Assembly: GCA_016794615.1 (NCBI GenBank)
Contig: JAEUJO010000282.1
Coordinates: 1-33,733, forward strand
Length of the DNA: 33,733 nt
Source of the DNA: Pseudonocardia sp.
GTDB lineage: Bacteria > Actinomycetota > Actinomycetes > Mycobacteriales > Pseudonocardiaceae
Direction of reading: 5' to 3'
Shown here: one piece after another, positions 7,144-17,600 of the stretch
Numbering within the stretch: position 1 is the first letter of the stretch
Layout of the letters: every line of letters begins with the position of its first letter
Notes under the pieces: generated by a model
What the model saw: the letters and a program-made list of their open reading frames with translations, nothing else
Told to the model about the DNA's origin: nothing
Database searches by the model: none
Program-made: the position numbers and the translations under genes

Positions 7144-10100
7144 GTGGTCGAGCTGGCCTCCGGCGATGACATGCGGCTCGGTGGGAAATCGGGCTCGGCC
7201 CGGGACCGCGACGCCTCGGGCTCGGGCCCACCGGTGTCCCGCACGGTCGGACTCCGGCCCCCGACCGTCGAGCTGCCACGGGGCGGTGGAGCGATCCGCG
7301 GCATCGGCGAGAAGTTCATGGCCAACCCGGCGACCGGTACGGGCTCGTTGTCGATCCCGCTGCCGGTGAGTCCCGGGCGGTCGGGATTCGGCCCCGCCCC
7401 GGCCCTGACCTACGACTCGGGCAGCGGCCACGGGTCGTTCGGGATGGGGTGGGGCGTCGGCCTGCCGACGATCACCCGCCGGACCGACAAGCGGATTCCG
7501 ACCTACGACGACGCGGCAGAGCGGGATGTCTTCGTGCTTTCCGGCGCGGAGGACCTCGTCCCCACGCCTGATGTGGACGGCAGGCCGGCCGAGCACTCAC
7601 GGACGCTCGATGGTCGCACCTATGCCGTCGTCCGCTACCGACCGCGAGTCGAAGGCCTGCATGCCCGCATCGAGCGCTGGCGCGATGTGGCCACCGGCGA
7701 TGTCCACTGGCGGTCGGTGAGCCGCGACAACGTCACAACCATCTACGGCAAGGACTTCGAGTCCCGGATCGCAGATCCTGCCGATGAAAGGCGGGTGTTC
7801 AGCTGGCTGATCTGCGAGACCTACGACGACAAGGGCAACGCAGCCATCTACCAATATGCGCCCGAGGACGCGAGCGGCGTCGACGTGGCCGCCGCTCACG
7901 AGCGCAACCGCACCGGTCGCACGGCGAACCGGTACCTGAAGTCGGTGCGGTACGGCAACCGGGTCAGCCGGCTCGTCGAGCCGGACCTCGCTGCGCACAC
8001 CTGGCATTTCGAGCTCGTCTTCGACTACGGCGAGCACGATCCGGAGCAGCCCACCCCGCGGGCCGCCCGTGCCTGGTTGTGCCGCAACGACCCCTTCTCC
8101 ACCTATCGGTCCGGGTTCGAGATCCGCGACTACCGCCTCTGCCAGCGGATCCTGATGTTCCACCACTTCCCGGACGAACTCGTCGGCGCGGACTGCCTCG
8201 TCCGGTCGATGACCCTGAACTATCGCGGTGAGGGTGGCGAGACGCAGCGGGGCGAACCGGCGGGGGCGTTCCTGGCATCGGTGCAGGTCGCCGGGCACCG
8301 GCGCGCGAACGACGGCCGGTACGTCACGACGGCGCTGCCGCCGGTCGAGTTCAGCTACAGCACCGCGAACGTCGGCACTGAAGTGCACGAGCTCGACGCC
8401 GAGAGCGTCGCGAACCTCCCGGCCGGCCTGGACGGGCCCGGCTACCGGTGGGTCGACCTGGACAGCGAGTCGATCGCCGGAGTGCTCACCCAGCAGGCCG
8501 GGGCCTGGTTCTACGCGGCGAACCGGGGCGACGGCAAGCTGGGGCCGATCCGGGTGTTGCCCAGCCAACCCGTCGACACTGCCGCCCCTCAGCTTCTCGA
8601 CCTCGCCGGAGACGGCGGCCTCGACTACGTCTCGTTTGCCGGTCCGACGCCGGGATTCTTCGAACGCACCGACGGTCCGGACGGCGAACGGGGTTGGGCA
8701 CCGCACCGGCCGCTGCGCTCGGTGCCAGCAGTCGGCTGGGCGGATCCGAACCTGCGGTTCGTCGACCTGGACGGCGACGGGCGTGCCGATCTGCTCATCA
8801 CCGACGACGACGGGCTCGTCTGGCACCCCTCCCTCGGCGAGGACGGCTTCGGTCCCGGCATCCGGCTGTCGTTGCCGGCCGACGAGCGGGCCGGACCCCG
8901 GCTGGTCGGCGGGGACCGGACGCAGGCGATCTTCCTCGCCGACATGTCCGGAGACGGGCTGACCGATCTGGTCCGGGTCCGCAACGGATCGATGTGCTAC
9001 TGGCCCAACCTCGGCCACGGCCGCTTTGGCGCCCAGGTCGTGATGGACGGCCCCACCAGACCGTTCGACCATCCGGACCGCTTCGACCCGCGCCGGGTCC
9101 GGCTCGCCGACGTCGACGGAAGCGGACCGAGCGACCTAGTCTACCTGGGTGCGACCGGGGTCGACCTGTATCTGAACCAACTGGGAAACCGCTGGAGTAC
9201 CCCGGTACGGGTGCCGGCCTTCCCCGCCGTCGACGACCTGTCCTCGGTCTCGGTGGTCGATCTGCTCGGTCGCGGTACCGCCTGTCTGGTGTGGTCGTCG
9301 ATGCTGCCCGGCGACGCCGGCCGCCACATCCGCTACGTGGACCTGATGGGGGAGAAGCCCAATCTCCTGCAGCGGGTGCGCAACAACCTCGGCGCGGAGA
9401 CGGTGCTGAGCTACGCCTCGTCGACCGAGTTCTACCTGGCCGACCAGGAGGCCGGGACGCCATGGATCACCCGGCTGCCGTTCCCGGTGCACGTCCTCAC
9501 CGGCGTCGAGAGCTACGACCGGATCAGCCGGAACCGGTTCACCAGCTCCTACCGCTACCACCACGGCTACTTCGACGGCCACGAGCGTGAGTTCCGCGGC
9601 TTCGGGATGGTCGAGCAGACCGACACCGAGCTGATGGCCGCGCCGGCGCGCAGCACGGCGTTCCCGGAGGGCGAGAACGAGTCCGCGGCCACCCGGATGC
9701 CACCCGCCCTCACCCGCACCTGGTTCCACACCGGTGCCCACCTCGACCGGCACCGGATCTCGACGCTGTTCGCCGACGACTACTACCCGCCGCCCGAGCA
9801 CGCGACCCCGCAGGCGGCACGCCTGCTGCTGCCCGACACCGTGCTCCCGGCCGACCTGACTCTCGAGGAGGAGCGGGAGGCCTGCCGGGCGTTGAAGGGT
9901 CAGCTGCTGCGCCAGGAGGTCTACGCCCGGGATGGCTCGGCGCGCGAACCCCACCCGTACACCATGACCGAACGCAGCTACACGGTCGCGCAACTCGGCG
10001 ACGGCGTGTTCGCCGTCCACCCTCGGGACTCGCTGACGATCAACTACGAACGCGACCCGTCCGATCCCCGGGTCACCCACGAGCTGGTGCTCGCCGTCGA

Positions 10101-13100
10101 CGACTACGGGACCGTGCTGCACTCCGCGGCGCTGGCCTACCGGCGAGCCGTCACCGACGCCGGTCTCCCGGTGCGGACGACCGGCGTCCAGAGCCGAACG
10201 CTGATCACCGAGACCATCACCGCGGTCACCGATCTCGTCGACCGCGACGACGCCCACCGCGTACCGATCCCGCACGAGACGCGCACGTTCGAGGTCGTCC
10301 TCCCGGCGCTCGCCGCGGCGACCGCGGCGGTGGATCGGGACGACCTGCTCGCCGCGCTCGCGCCGTCCGGTGAGGGGCGCCGGCTCGTCGACCGCACCCG
10401 CACGCTGTTCGAGCGTGACGACCTGTTAGGGCCGCTGCCACCCGGCGAGCAGGGCTCGCGGGCGCTGGTGCACGAGGTGTACCGGCTGGCCCTGAGTCCC
10501 GAGTGGGTGGTGGCCGCCTTCGGCCCGCGGGTGGACGCGGACATGCTCGCCGACGCCGGGTACGTCGAGCAGGATGGCGGCTGGTGGGCCCCCTCGGGGA
10601 CCGTGAAGTACGCGCCTGTTGGCGTTGCCGACGCACTCGCCTACGCGCGTGCGCACTTCTTCGGCCCGCGCCGCTTCATCGACCCGTTCGGCGGAACCTC
10701 AGCCGTCGAGCTGGACGGCTACGACCTGCAGCCGGTCATGCTCACCGACCCGGTGGGGAACCTCACCGTCGCGCGGCCGGACTACCGGGTGCTCGCGCCG
10801 GACCTGGTCACCGACCCGAACGGCAACCGGGTGCAGGTGCTGTTCGACGCGCTCGGCCTCGTCGTCGCGACGGCTGTGATGGGATTCCCGTCGGACGACA
10901 CGCCCGACCGCGTCGACGGTGTAGACCCCGAGGCGGCCCCGGCGGACGACACACTCGACCGCGTCGACGGGATGGACCCCGAGCCGGCCGCGGTGGCGTT
11001 CTGGGCGAACCCGCAGGCCACGGCGCAACAGCTGCTCGGCAACGCCACCACCCGGATCGTCCACGACCTCGAGGCGTACCTGCGCACCCGGGACAGCGCC
11101 GACCCGCAGCCCGTCAGTACCGCCGTGATCGCGCGCGAGCGACATGTCCGCGACGCCGAGCCGAGCCCGGTGCAGGTAACCATCGGCTACTCCGACGGGA
11201 TGGGCCGCGAGATCCAACGCAAGGCCCAGGCCGAGCCGACCGGCTGGGTCACCAGCGGCTGGACCGTGTTCAACAACAAGGGCCTGCCCGTCCGGCAGTA
11301 CGAGCCGTTCTTCACCGACACCCACCGCTTCGAGTTCGCCGTACTGGCCGGCGTCGGCCCGACCCTCTGCTACGACCCGGTCGGCCGACTCGTGGCCACG
11401 CTCCGACCCGATCAGAGCTGGGAGAAAGTGGCCATCGGCGCCTGGCAGCAGGAAACCTGGGACGCCAACGACACCGTGCGGGACCCGGACGCCGCCGACG
11501 ACGAACACCTCGACCCGGCCGAGGACGCCGACGTCGGTGCGCTCCTCGGGGCGCTGCCGACGGCGGAGTACAAGCCCACCTGGTACCAGCAGCGGATCAC
11601 CGGAGGACTCGAAGCCGACGAGCGGGATGCCGCAGAGCGGACGAAGCTCCACGCCGGTACACCCACTCTCGCCGTCTTCGATCCGCTCGGTCGGCCCGTC
11701 CTCACCGTCGCCCGCAACCGCACCCCCGGCACCCCGCCGGTCGACACCGAACACCGTACCCACGTCACACTCGACATCGAGGGCAATCAGCTCGAGGTCC
11801 GCGACTGCACCGACGGCACGCCCAGCCTGACCACTGACGACGCCGACCGGCTCGTCGCCCGCTACACGTACGACCTCGCGAGCACTCGACTCGTCGAGGA
11901 GAGCATGGAAGCCGGCACCCGCCGCAGCCTCGCCGACGTGCTCGGCGCGCCGTGCACCGCGTGGGACCACACCGACCGGCGGACCACCACCACCTACGAC
12001 CACGCGCGTCGCCCGGTCGACGTCGTCCTGCGGGACGCCGCCGGCGACAAGGTCGTCGGGCGCACCGAGTACGGCGAGTCCGCACCGGCCGGGCCCGACA
12101 ACCTGCGCGGCCGGGTGTGGAAGGTGTTCGACGGGGCCGGGGTCGTCACCCACGCCTACGACCTCGCCGGCAACCCGAAGCAGGTGGCCCGGCAGCTGAC
12201 GCGCGAGTACCGCGAGACCATCGACTGGGCGTCCCCGCCAGCGCTGGACGAGACCTGGACCGCCCACTCCGGCTTCGACGCCCTCGACCGCCCGATCAAG
12301 ATCACGCATCCCGACGGCACCGTGGTGGAGCCGACCTACGACCGCCGCGGCCTGCTGACCCGGGTGTCGGGCCGGTTGGCCGGCGACCCGGGCGACACGA
12401 CCTTCGTCGAGAGCATCACCTACGACGCCAAGGGGCAGCGGAAGCGGATCACCCACGGCAACGGCGTCAGCACCACGTACGACTACGACGAGCGCACGTT
12501 CCGGCTGCGCACCCTCGACACCCGCAGCGAGGCCGGGAGCCACGTGCAGCAACTCAGCTACACCTACGACCCGGTCGGCAACATCACGCGGATCCGCGAC
12601 GAGGCGCAGCCGCTCGTCTTCAACCACAACACCGCGATCGACGCGAGCATGAACTACCGCTACGACGCGGTGTACCGCCTCGTCGAGGCCGGTGGGCGGG
12701 AACACCGCGGCGACGACTCGGCGACCACCTGGGACGACGCCCCGCGCACGAACCCGACGGACCGGAACGACCTGCGTCGCTACACGGAGAGTTACGCCTA
12801 CGACGTCGCCGGGAACCTGACCGAGCTCGTGCATACGCCCACGATCGGCACGGGCTGGACCCGCACGTTCACCTGTGCGGAGCCGAGCCAGCTCGAACCG
12901 GAGACGTTCAGCAGCAACCGGCTCACTCAGACCCGGATCGGTTCGGGCCAGCCTGAGACGTACTCGTACGACGACCACGGCAACATGCTGACGCTGGCGC
13001 CGATGAACCTGCTGCGGTGGAACCACCTCGACCAGTTGCTCGCGAGCGCGCAGCAGTTGGTGGCCGCACCCGGCGTCGGCGAGATCACCTACTACGTCTA

Positions 13101-14580
13101 CGACGGCACCGGCGAGCGGGTTCGGAAGGTCACCGATGCGGCTGCTGATTCGGTCACCGTGGCGAAGCGGCGCACCGAACGCGTGTACCTGGGCGACTTC
13201 GAGATCTATCGGGAGTTCGGCGCAGCCGGGGTCGTGAAACTGGAACGTACGACCGTCCACATCGACGACGGGTTCGGCCGGGTCGCGATGGTGGACACCC
13301 GGATCGACGGCGGGTCGAACGAGCGCCTCGTTCGGTACCAGTACAGCAACCACCTCGGCTCGGCGATTGCAGAACTCGACGCCGACGCACAGCCGATCTC
13401 GTACGAGGAGTTCCACCCGTACGGGTCAACGGCCCTACTGCTCACCCGATCCGGCACGCCGCCGAAGCGCTATCGCTATACCGGAAAGGAGCGGGACGAG
13501 GAGTCCGGGCTGAACTATCACAGCGCTCGCTACTATGTATCCTGGCTGTGCCGCTGGTTGAATTCGGATCCAGAGGGTACCGTCGACGGTTTCAATCTTT
13601 ATCACTTTTCGCGGGCTCGCCCCTCCACCATTGCCGACCCGTCGGGGACCTCCGGAGAAGAGGATTCGCCACAGCCGACAGTTGTTACCTTTGATGACCT
13701 TCCGATCATCGGAAGCCCGATGGGCATGCGGGAGGCACTGCGCGCGGAGCGAGAGGCTCACGAGCTTGGCTGGACGGACATCGCCAAAGAGTACCGGGCG
13801 GAGTACAAATCGCTATGGCGCTCCTACAAGGACGAACGTGCTGAGGAGCAACTGAAGATCTACGGGGGAATCACCGCCATAGCCACGGCAGGAGCTGTCG
13901 CAGGATTGGCTGGAGGTGCTGTTGGCCTCGCGATCGGTAAGGCAGTCGGATTCTCGGCGACTGGCAATTTGCTGCTCTCGGGCGGACTTTCGGGCGGCCT
14001 CTCCGTGGCAGCCAGGGATACCGTCGAGGTTTCGCTGGGGCGCGAGATGACGTGGGAAGAGTTCGACGACGAGGTGGCCGCTGGGGTAGTATTCGGTCTG
14101 GTGCCTGGGGCGGTCAGGCTGCCTCCCGCAATTCTCAGTAGATTGCGAATGATCACCTCCTACGGCCGAATGGCTGCCGCACTGCGAGCGGATGCCGCTG
14201 TTTCGCTCGAGGTTCGGCCGCCCTTAGAGAAGCCTGGTTCTCACCCGCCATATTCGCAGATGACCCAACTTGAGAGGGAGGCTTTTCAGCATTCCTACCG
14301 CCACAGCGAGGAGCTGGGCCTACCTCCCTGGAAGGGTGACGTAGCTAAGGCGGAAGCCCTACAGAAGAGATTTAACGATGTGGTCGCGTATATTCGAGCG
14401 AATGCAACGTCTGTAGTTGTGCGAGAAAGAATGGTGGCACCTCGCGGGGGGACGTTCAGCATTCCTGGCGGGTATCAAATGGAACTCGTGGCCGAGTACC
14501 AGGCCACCATCCACGGCACTCGCTACTATTATTACGCCACACTTGCCGGGAAGTTCGTGAGCGCCGGTAAGGCCAAGTAG
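7144..14580 (+). CDS. Fused TcB-TcC toxin-complex protein (SpvB/RHS cocoon with C-terminal toxin)
   Basis: 2478 aa, close to the summed length of separate TcB (about 1480) and TcC (about 960). The family forms a hollow RHS cocoon that encloses a cytotoxic C-terminus and docks on the TcA pore. In order: SpvB-like domain (about 50-350, with GIGEKFMANPATGTGSLSIP and GFGMGWGVGLPTI); FG-GAP/VCBS-like repeats DLDGDGRADLL (about 540), DMSGDGLTDLV (about 599) and DVDGSGPSDLV (about 656); TcdB middle domains (HEREFRGFGMVEQTDTE near 814); many RHS YD repeats (about 1380-2060); RHS core YRYTGKERDEESGLNYHSARYY (about 2115-2135). The DPEG (2142-2145) and DPSG (2165-2168) pair is the self-cleaving aspartyl-protease signature. 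The last 310 residues are the variable toxin. GTG start with GGGAGGG 4 nt upstream. Likely released without a signal peptide, as none is seen. Confidence 0.95.
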   Translation: MVELASGDDMRLGGKSGSARDRDASGSGPPVSRTVGLRPPTVELPRGGGAIRGIGEKFMANPATGTGSLSIPLPVSPGRSGFGPAPALTYDSGSGHGSFGMGWGVGLPTITRRTDKRIPTYDDAAERDVFVLSGAEDLVPTPDVDGRPAEHSRTLDGRTYAVVRYRPRVEGLHARIERWRDVATGDVHWRSVSRDNVTTIYGKDFESRIADPADERRVFSWLICETYDDKGNAAIYQYAPEDASGVDVAAAHERNRTGRTANRYLKSVRYGNRVSRLVEPDLAAHTWHFELVFDYGEHDPEQPTPRAARAWLCRNDPFSTYRSGFEIRDYRLCQRILMFHHFPDELVGADCLVRSMTLNYRGEGGETQRGEPAGAFLASVQVAGHRRANDGRYVTTALPPVEFSYSTANVGTEVHELDAESVANLPAGLDGPGYRWVDLDSESIAGVLTQQAGAWFYAANRGDGKLGPIRVLPSQPVDTAAPQLLDLAGDGGLDYVSFAGPTPGFFERTDGPDGERGWAPHRPLRSVPAVGWADPNLRFVDLDGDGRADLLITDDDGLVWHPSLGEDGFGPGIRLSLPADERAGPRLVGGDRTQAIFLADMSGDGLTDLVRVRNGSMCYWPNLGHGRFGAQVVMDGPTRPFDHPDRFDPRRVRLADVDGSGPSDLVYLGATGVDLYLNQLGNRWSTPVRVPAFPAVDDLSSVSVVDLLGRGTACLVWSSMLPGDAGRHIRYVDLMGEKPNLLQRVRNNLGAETVLSYASSTEFYLADQEAGTPWITRLPFPVHVLTGVESYDRISRNRFTSSYRYHHGYFDGHEREFRGFGMVEQTDTELMAAPARSTAFPEGENESAATRMPPALTRTWFHTGAHLDRHRISTLFADDYYPPPEHATPQAARLLLPDTVLPADLTLEEEREACRALKGQLLRQEVYARDGSAREPHPYTMTERSYTVAQLGDGVFAVHPRDSLTINYERDPSDPRVTHELVLAVDDYGTVLHSAALAYRRAVTDAGLPVRTTGVQSRTLITETITAVTDLVDRDDAHRVPIPHETRTFEVVLPALAAATAAVDRDDLLAALAPSGEGRRLVDRTRTLFERDDLLGPLPPGEQGSRALVHEVYRLALSPEWVVAAFGPRVDADMLADAGYVEQDGGWWAPSGTVKYAPVGVADALAYARAHFFGPRRFIDPFGGTSAVELDGYDLQPVMLTDPVGNLTVARPDYRVLAPDLVTDPNGNRVQVLFDALGLVVATAVMGFPSDDTPDRVDGVDPEAAPADDTLDRVDGMDPEPAAVAFWANPQATAQQLLGNATTRIVHDLEAYLRTRDSADPQPVSTAVIARERHVRDAEPSPVQVTIGYSDGMGREIQRKAQAEPTGWVTSGWTVFNNKGLPVRQYEPFFTDTHRFEFAVLAGVGPTLCYDPVGRLVATLRPDQSWEKVAIGAWQQETWDANDTVRDPDAADDEHLDPAEDADVGALLGALPTAEYKPTWYQQRITGGLEADERDAAERTKLHAGTPTLAVFDPLGRPVLTVARNRTPGTPPVDTEHRTHVTLDIEGNQLEVRDCTDGTPSLTTDDADRLVARYTYDLASTRLVEESMEAGTRRSLADVLGAPCTAWDHTDRRTTTTYDHARRPVDVVLRDAAGDKVVGRTEYGESAPAGPDNLRGRVWKVFDGAGVVTHAYDLAGNPKQVARQLTREYRETIDWASPPALDETWTAHSGFDALDRPIKITHPDGTVVEPTYDRRGLLTRVSGRLAGDPGDTTFVESITYDAKGQRKRITHGNGVSTTYDYDERTFRLRTLDTRSEAGSHVQQLSYTYDPVGNITRIRDEAQPLVFNHNTAIDASMNYRYDAVYRLVEAGGREHRGDDSATTWDDAPRTNPTDRNDLRRYTESYAYDVAGNLTELVHTPTIGTGWTRTFTCAEPSQLEPETFSSNRLTQTRIGSGQPETYSYDDHGNMLTLAPMNLLRWNHLDQLLASAQQLVAAPGVGEITYYVYDGTGERVRKVTDAAADSVTVAKRRTERVYLGDFEIYREFGAAGVVKLERTTVHIDDGFGRVAMVDTRIDGGSNERLVRYQYSNHLGSAIAELDADAQPISYEEFHPYGSTALLLTRSGTPPKRYRYTGKERDEESGLNYHSARYYVSWLCRWLNSDPEGTVDGFNLYHFSRARPSTIADPSGTSGEEDSPQPTVVTFDDLPIIGSPMGMREALRAEREAHELGWTDIAKEYRAEYKSLWRSYKDERAEEQLKIYGGITAIATAGAVAGLAGGAVGLAIGKAVGFSATGNLLLSGGLSGGLSVAARDTVEVSLGREMTWEEFDDEVAAGVVFGLVPGAVRLPPAILSRLRMITSYGRMAAALRADAAVSLEVRPPLEKPGSHPPYSQMTQLEREAFQHSYRHSEELGLPPWKGDVAKAEALQKRFNDVVAYIRANATSVVVRERMVAPRGGTFSIPGGYQMELVAEYQATIHGTRYYYYATLAGKFVSAGKAK
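10894..10995 (+). repeat. In-frame tandem duplication (2 x 51 bp) inside the TcB-TcC gene
   Basis: Two adjacent 51-bp units (10894-10944 and 10945-10995) encode 17-residue copies built on DDTxDRVDGxDPExxxA, codons 1251-1284. They differ at several bases. The acidic, probably surface-exposed insert lies between the TcB middle region and the RHS part and preserves the frame. Confidence 0.75.
13648..14577 (+). other. Variable C-terminal toxin region of TcC
   Basis: This is the stretch after the DPSG of the RHS core, codons 2169-2478. It begins with a charged linker, then a Gly/Ala-rich hydrophobic segment (about 2240-2340, with GAVAGLAGGAVGLAIGKAVG), then a basic domain of about 115 residues (REAFQHSYRHSEELGLPPWK, RFNDVVAYIRANATSVVVRE, GTRYYYYATLAGKFVSAGKA). 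I do not recognise the family. Base composition drops: bases 14341-14400 hold 30 G/C of 60, against 47 of 60 at 12001-12060. This fits a swapped-in toxin cassette, as is usual for TcC and RHS proteins. The Gly-rich part could aid membrane passage or be a pretoxin spacer. Confidence 0.6.
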
Positions 14581-14609
14581 GCCGCTGAACTATATTGTGA
14601 GGACGGGCG

Positions 14610-17600
14610 ATGTCTGAGTCGGGTCTAGTTCGAGGTTCCCGGGGGGAGAATGTTCAAGCATTGCATCGCAGTCTGCTGGTGCTTGGCATATCAGTTTCGA
14701 ATGCCGAGTCCGACGAAAAGTCATTCGGCGCGGGCACGGAGCGTGCGATCCGGTGCCTCCAAGCCTCTGCTGGCCTGGCGCAGACCGGGGTCGTCAACTC
14801 CTTGACGAGGGCGGCCCTCGACGACGCCCTGCGGCAGGCGGCGTTCGACAAGCCCCGTATCGAGGGTCGGCTCCTCACCGAGCACGGCGCTCCGGCTGCG
14901 AACGTGACGGTCCGGCTGCGCCGCCGCCCCATGGGCGTCGGCGGCGGGCCGCAGACCGCGGACACGACCACCGACGAGCAGGGCTACTACCGGTTCGACA
15001 TCGAAGACGACGACGCCCGACCACGGACCGTCGAGCTGCTGCTGGTCGACGCCACCGGCGCCACGACGCGGATCAGCAAACCCGCGGTGCGGGCGAGCAG
15101 GTACGAGCAGCTGAACCTGGTTGTGCCGGCCTCGTTCGTGCCGACGCAGCCGGAGTGGGACCGGCTGGCCGTCGATGTCGAACGGGTCTTGGGCAGCTTC
15201 GCGCCGCTGATCCGCCCCGGCCAGGACGATCTCCTGGCCATCGCGCACCAGTACACCGGGTGGGACGCTCGGCTGGTCGCCCTCGGCGCCGCCGCCGCGC
15301 GGATCGCCGGACGCAGCGGGCTTGATGTGCGGGCCGTCTACGCGCTGGTCCGCTCCGGTCTGCCCACCGAACCCGACGAACTCGCCGCGGTACCCGTCGC
15401 GTCGGTGCAAGACGTCCTGGAGCGGGCGGTCGAGGCCGGGATCGTCGATCTCGGTACGGCAGAGATCAAGGCGCAGGTCTCGGCGTTCGCAACGTTCGCC
15501 ACCGCGACCAGACGGGCCGGCCGACCCCGCGGCGCGGTGTCCAGCTACGGGGAGTTCCTGGAGGCGACCGGCCTCGACGAGCGCCAGCGGGACGAGTTCG
15601 ACGCCGCCGTGGTGCGGCACGCGGGCAGGCCGGACGCGCTGTGGCAGGCGGCCGCACGGATCGACGGGGTCACCAACGAGCAGGTCGCCCGGCTCCGCAG
15701 CCAGGGCCGGCTCGCGGCGCTGACCGGGCAGAACCTGCGTTTGACCACCGAGCTCATGAAGATCAGTGCCGACCCGGGCCGGGCCGGTCTGCGGGCTCTC
15801 GTCGACGCCGACCTGCACACGCCGGAAGCCTGGCTGGACCTGCTGGGCCAGCTGGGCGGTGGCGACGACGCCACGCTGCAGGCGGCGATCCCCGAGGAGT
15901 ACCTCGACGGCGCGGCGACGACGCAAGTTGCGGCCGCGGCGTACGCGGATGTTCTCGCGCGCGAGGTGCGGGACGGCCTGCCGACCACGGTCGTCGGGCG
16001 GATGCTGCGGACCGGTGGGATCCCTGTCGACGCGACGCTGGCCGGGCCCGTCGCCGAGCTCGTCGAGAAGGCCGAGGAGCGCGGCTTCAGCTTCGCCGCC
16101 ACCCCGCTCGGCCACTTCCTCACGAAGCACCGCGACGAGCTGGTGGCGGGTCTCGACCCCGCGATCACCGCCTCCGCGGTGGCCGAGTTCGAACGGGTGC
16201 AACGGCTCTACCGGGCCACGCCGTCGCACGATGCGCTTGCCGCCGCGGTCGACGCCGGGTTCACCTCGGCCCACCAGATCGCCATGCTCGACCGGACGAC
16301 CTTCCTGCGGCTGTACGGCGAGCGCTTTGGGGCGATGGCCGAGCCGACGTTCCGACGGGCGCGGCGCATCGCCGCGATCACCCACGCCCATCTCGGCGCG
16401 ACCATGCAGCGGGGCGGGCCGGCCGTCTTCGCCCTGTCGCCCACGGTGGAGACGCTTCTCGGCGAGCAGGACTTCTGCGCGTGCGAGCACTGCCGCTCGC
16501 ACCTCGGACCGGCCGCCTACTTCGTCGACCTGCTGCACTTCTTGGACATCGACGAGGTGACCTGGCGGGCCATGCCCGGAGTGGACGAAGGCGACCAGCG
16601 CCCGTTCGAGGTGCTCGACCGGCGCCGGCCCGACCTCGCCCACCTGCCGCTGACCTGCGAGAACACCACCACCGAGCTGCCTTACATCGACGTCGTCAAC
16701 GAGATCATGGAGTACAGGGTCGTCGAGCAGACGCCGCCGCCCGTCGTCGACACCGTGCCCAGTGCCGACCTGCTGGCCGAGCCGCAGTCGGTGCTGCCCG
16801 CCGCCTACGCGCTGCTCGCCGACCAGAGGTACCCGCTGAGCCTGCCGTTCGACCTGTGGCTGGAGACGGTCCGCGCGCACCTGCGCCGAGTCGGCGTCCG
16901 GCACGCCGACCTGCTCGACGCCTTCGGATCCGCGTCGTCGGAGGCCGTGCTCACCGAGCGGCTGGGGTTCACCCCGGCCGAGGTGGACGTGCTCACCGAC
17001 GAGCCACTCACCCGATGGCAGCGCCTCTACGGCTACGAGACCCTGACCAAGGCGCGCGAGGAGCTCCGGAACGCCCGGACGCTGGCCCGCCGGCTCGGGG
17101 TGAGCTACCGGGAGCTGGACGCGCTGGTGAAGACCTGGTTCGTCAACCCGGCCCTCGACGACGTGGGAGCGCTGCGCACGCTTGGCCTCACCGCTGTCGA
17201 CCTCATGCGCTCCGTCGGCGCCGACGGCGTCCTGCCGTTCGATGCCGACGAGCGCGCCGCCTTCGACGCGCAGCTCGCAGCAGCCACCCGCCGGTTCCCG
17301 GGGGGCACCTTCGACGCCGCGGCCTGGGCGACCGCGGCCGCCGGCCGGATCGGCGACGTGCTCGTGCTGGCCAGCCCCGACACCGAGTGCCGCTTCGACA
17401 CCACGACGGTGCGGCTCGCGGGCTCCGCGGACGACACGATCGACGTCGAGCTGGTGCGGCTGAACCTGCTGGTCCGGTTGTGGCGCCGGCTCGGCTGGAC
17501 GCTCGACGAGCTGGACCTCGCCCTGCGGGCCGTCGTCCCGGGCGGCGCGGCCGGCCTGCGGGGGCCGCGACTCGGCAGAGCCCTGCGCATCGCGTTGAGG

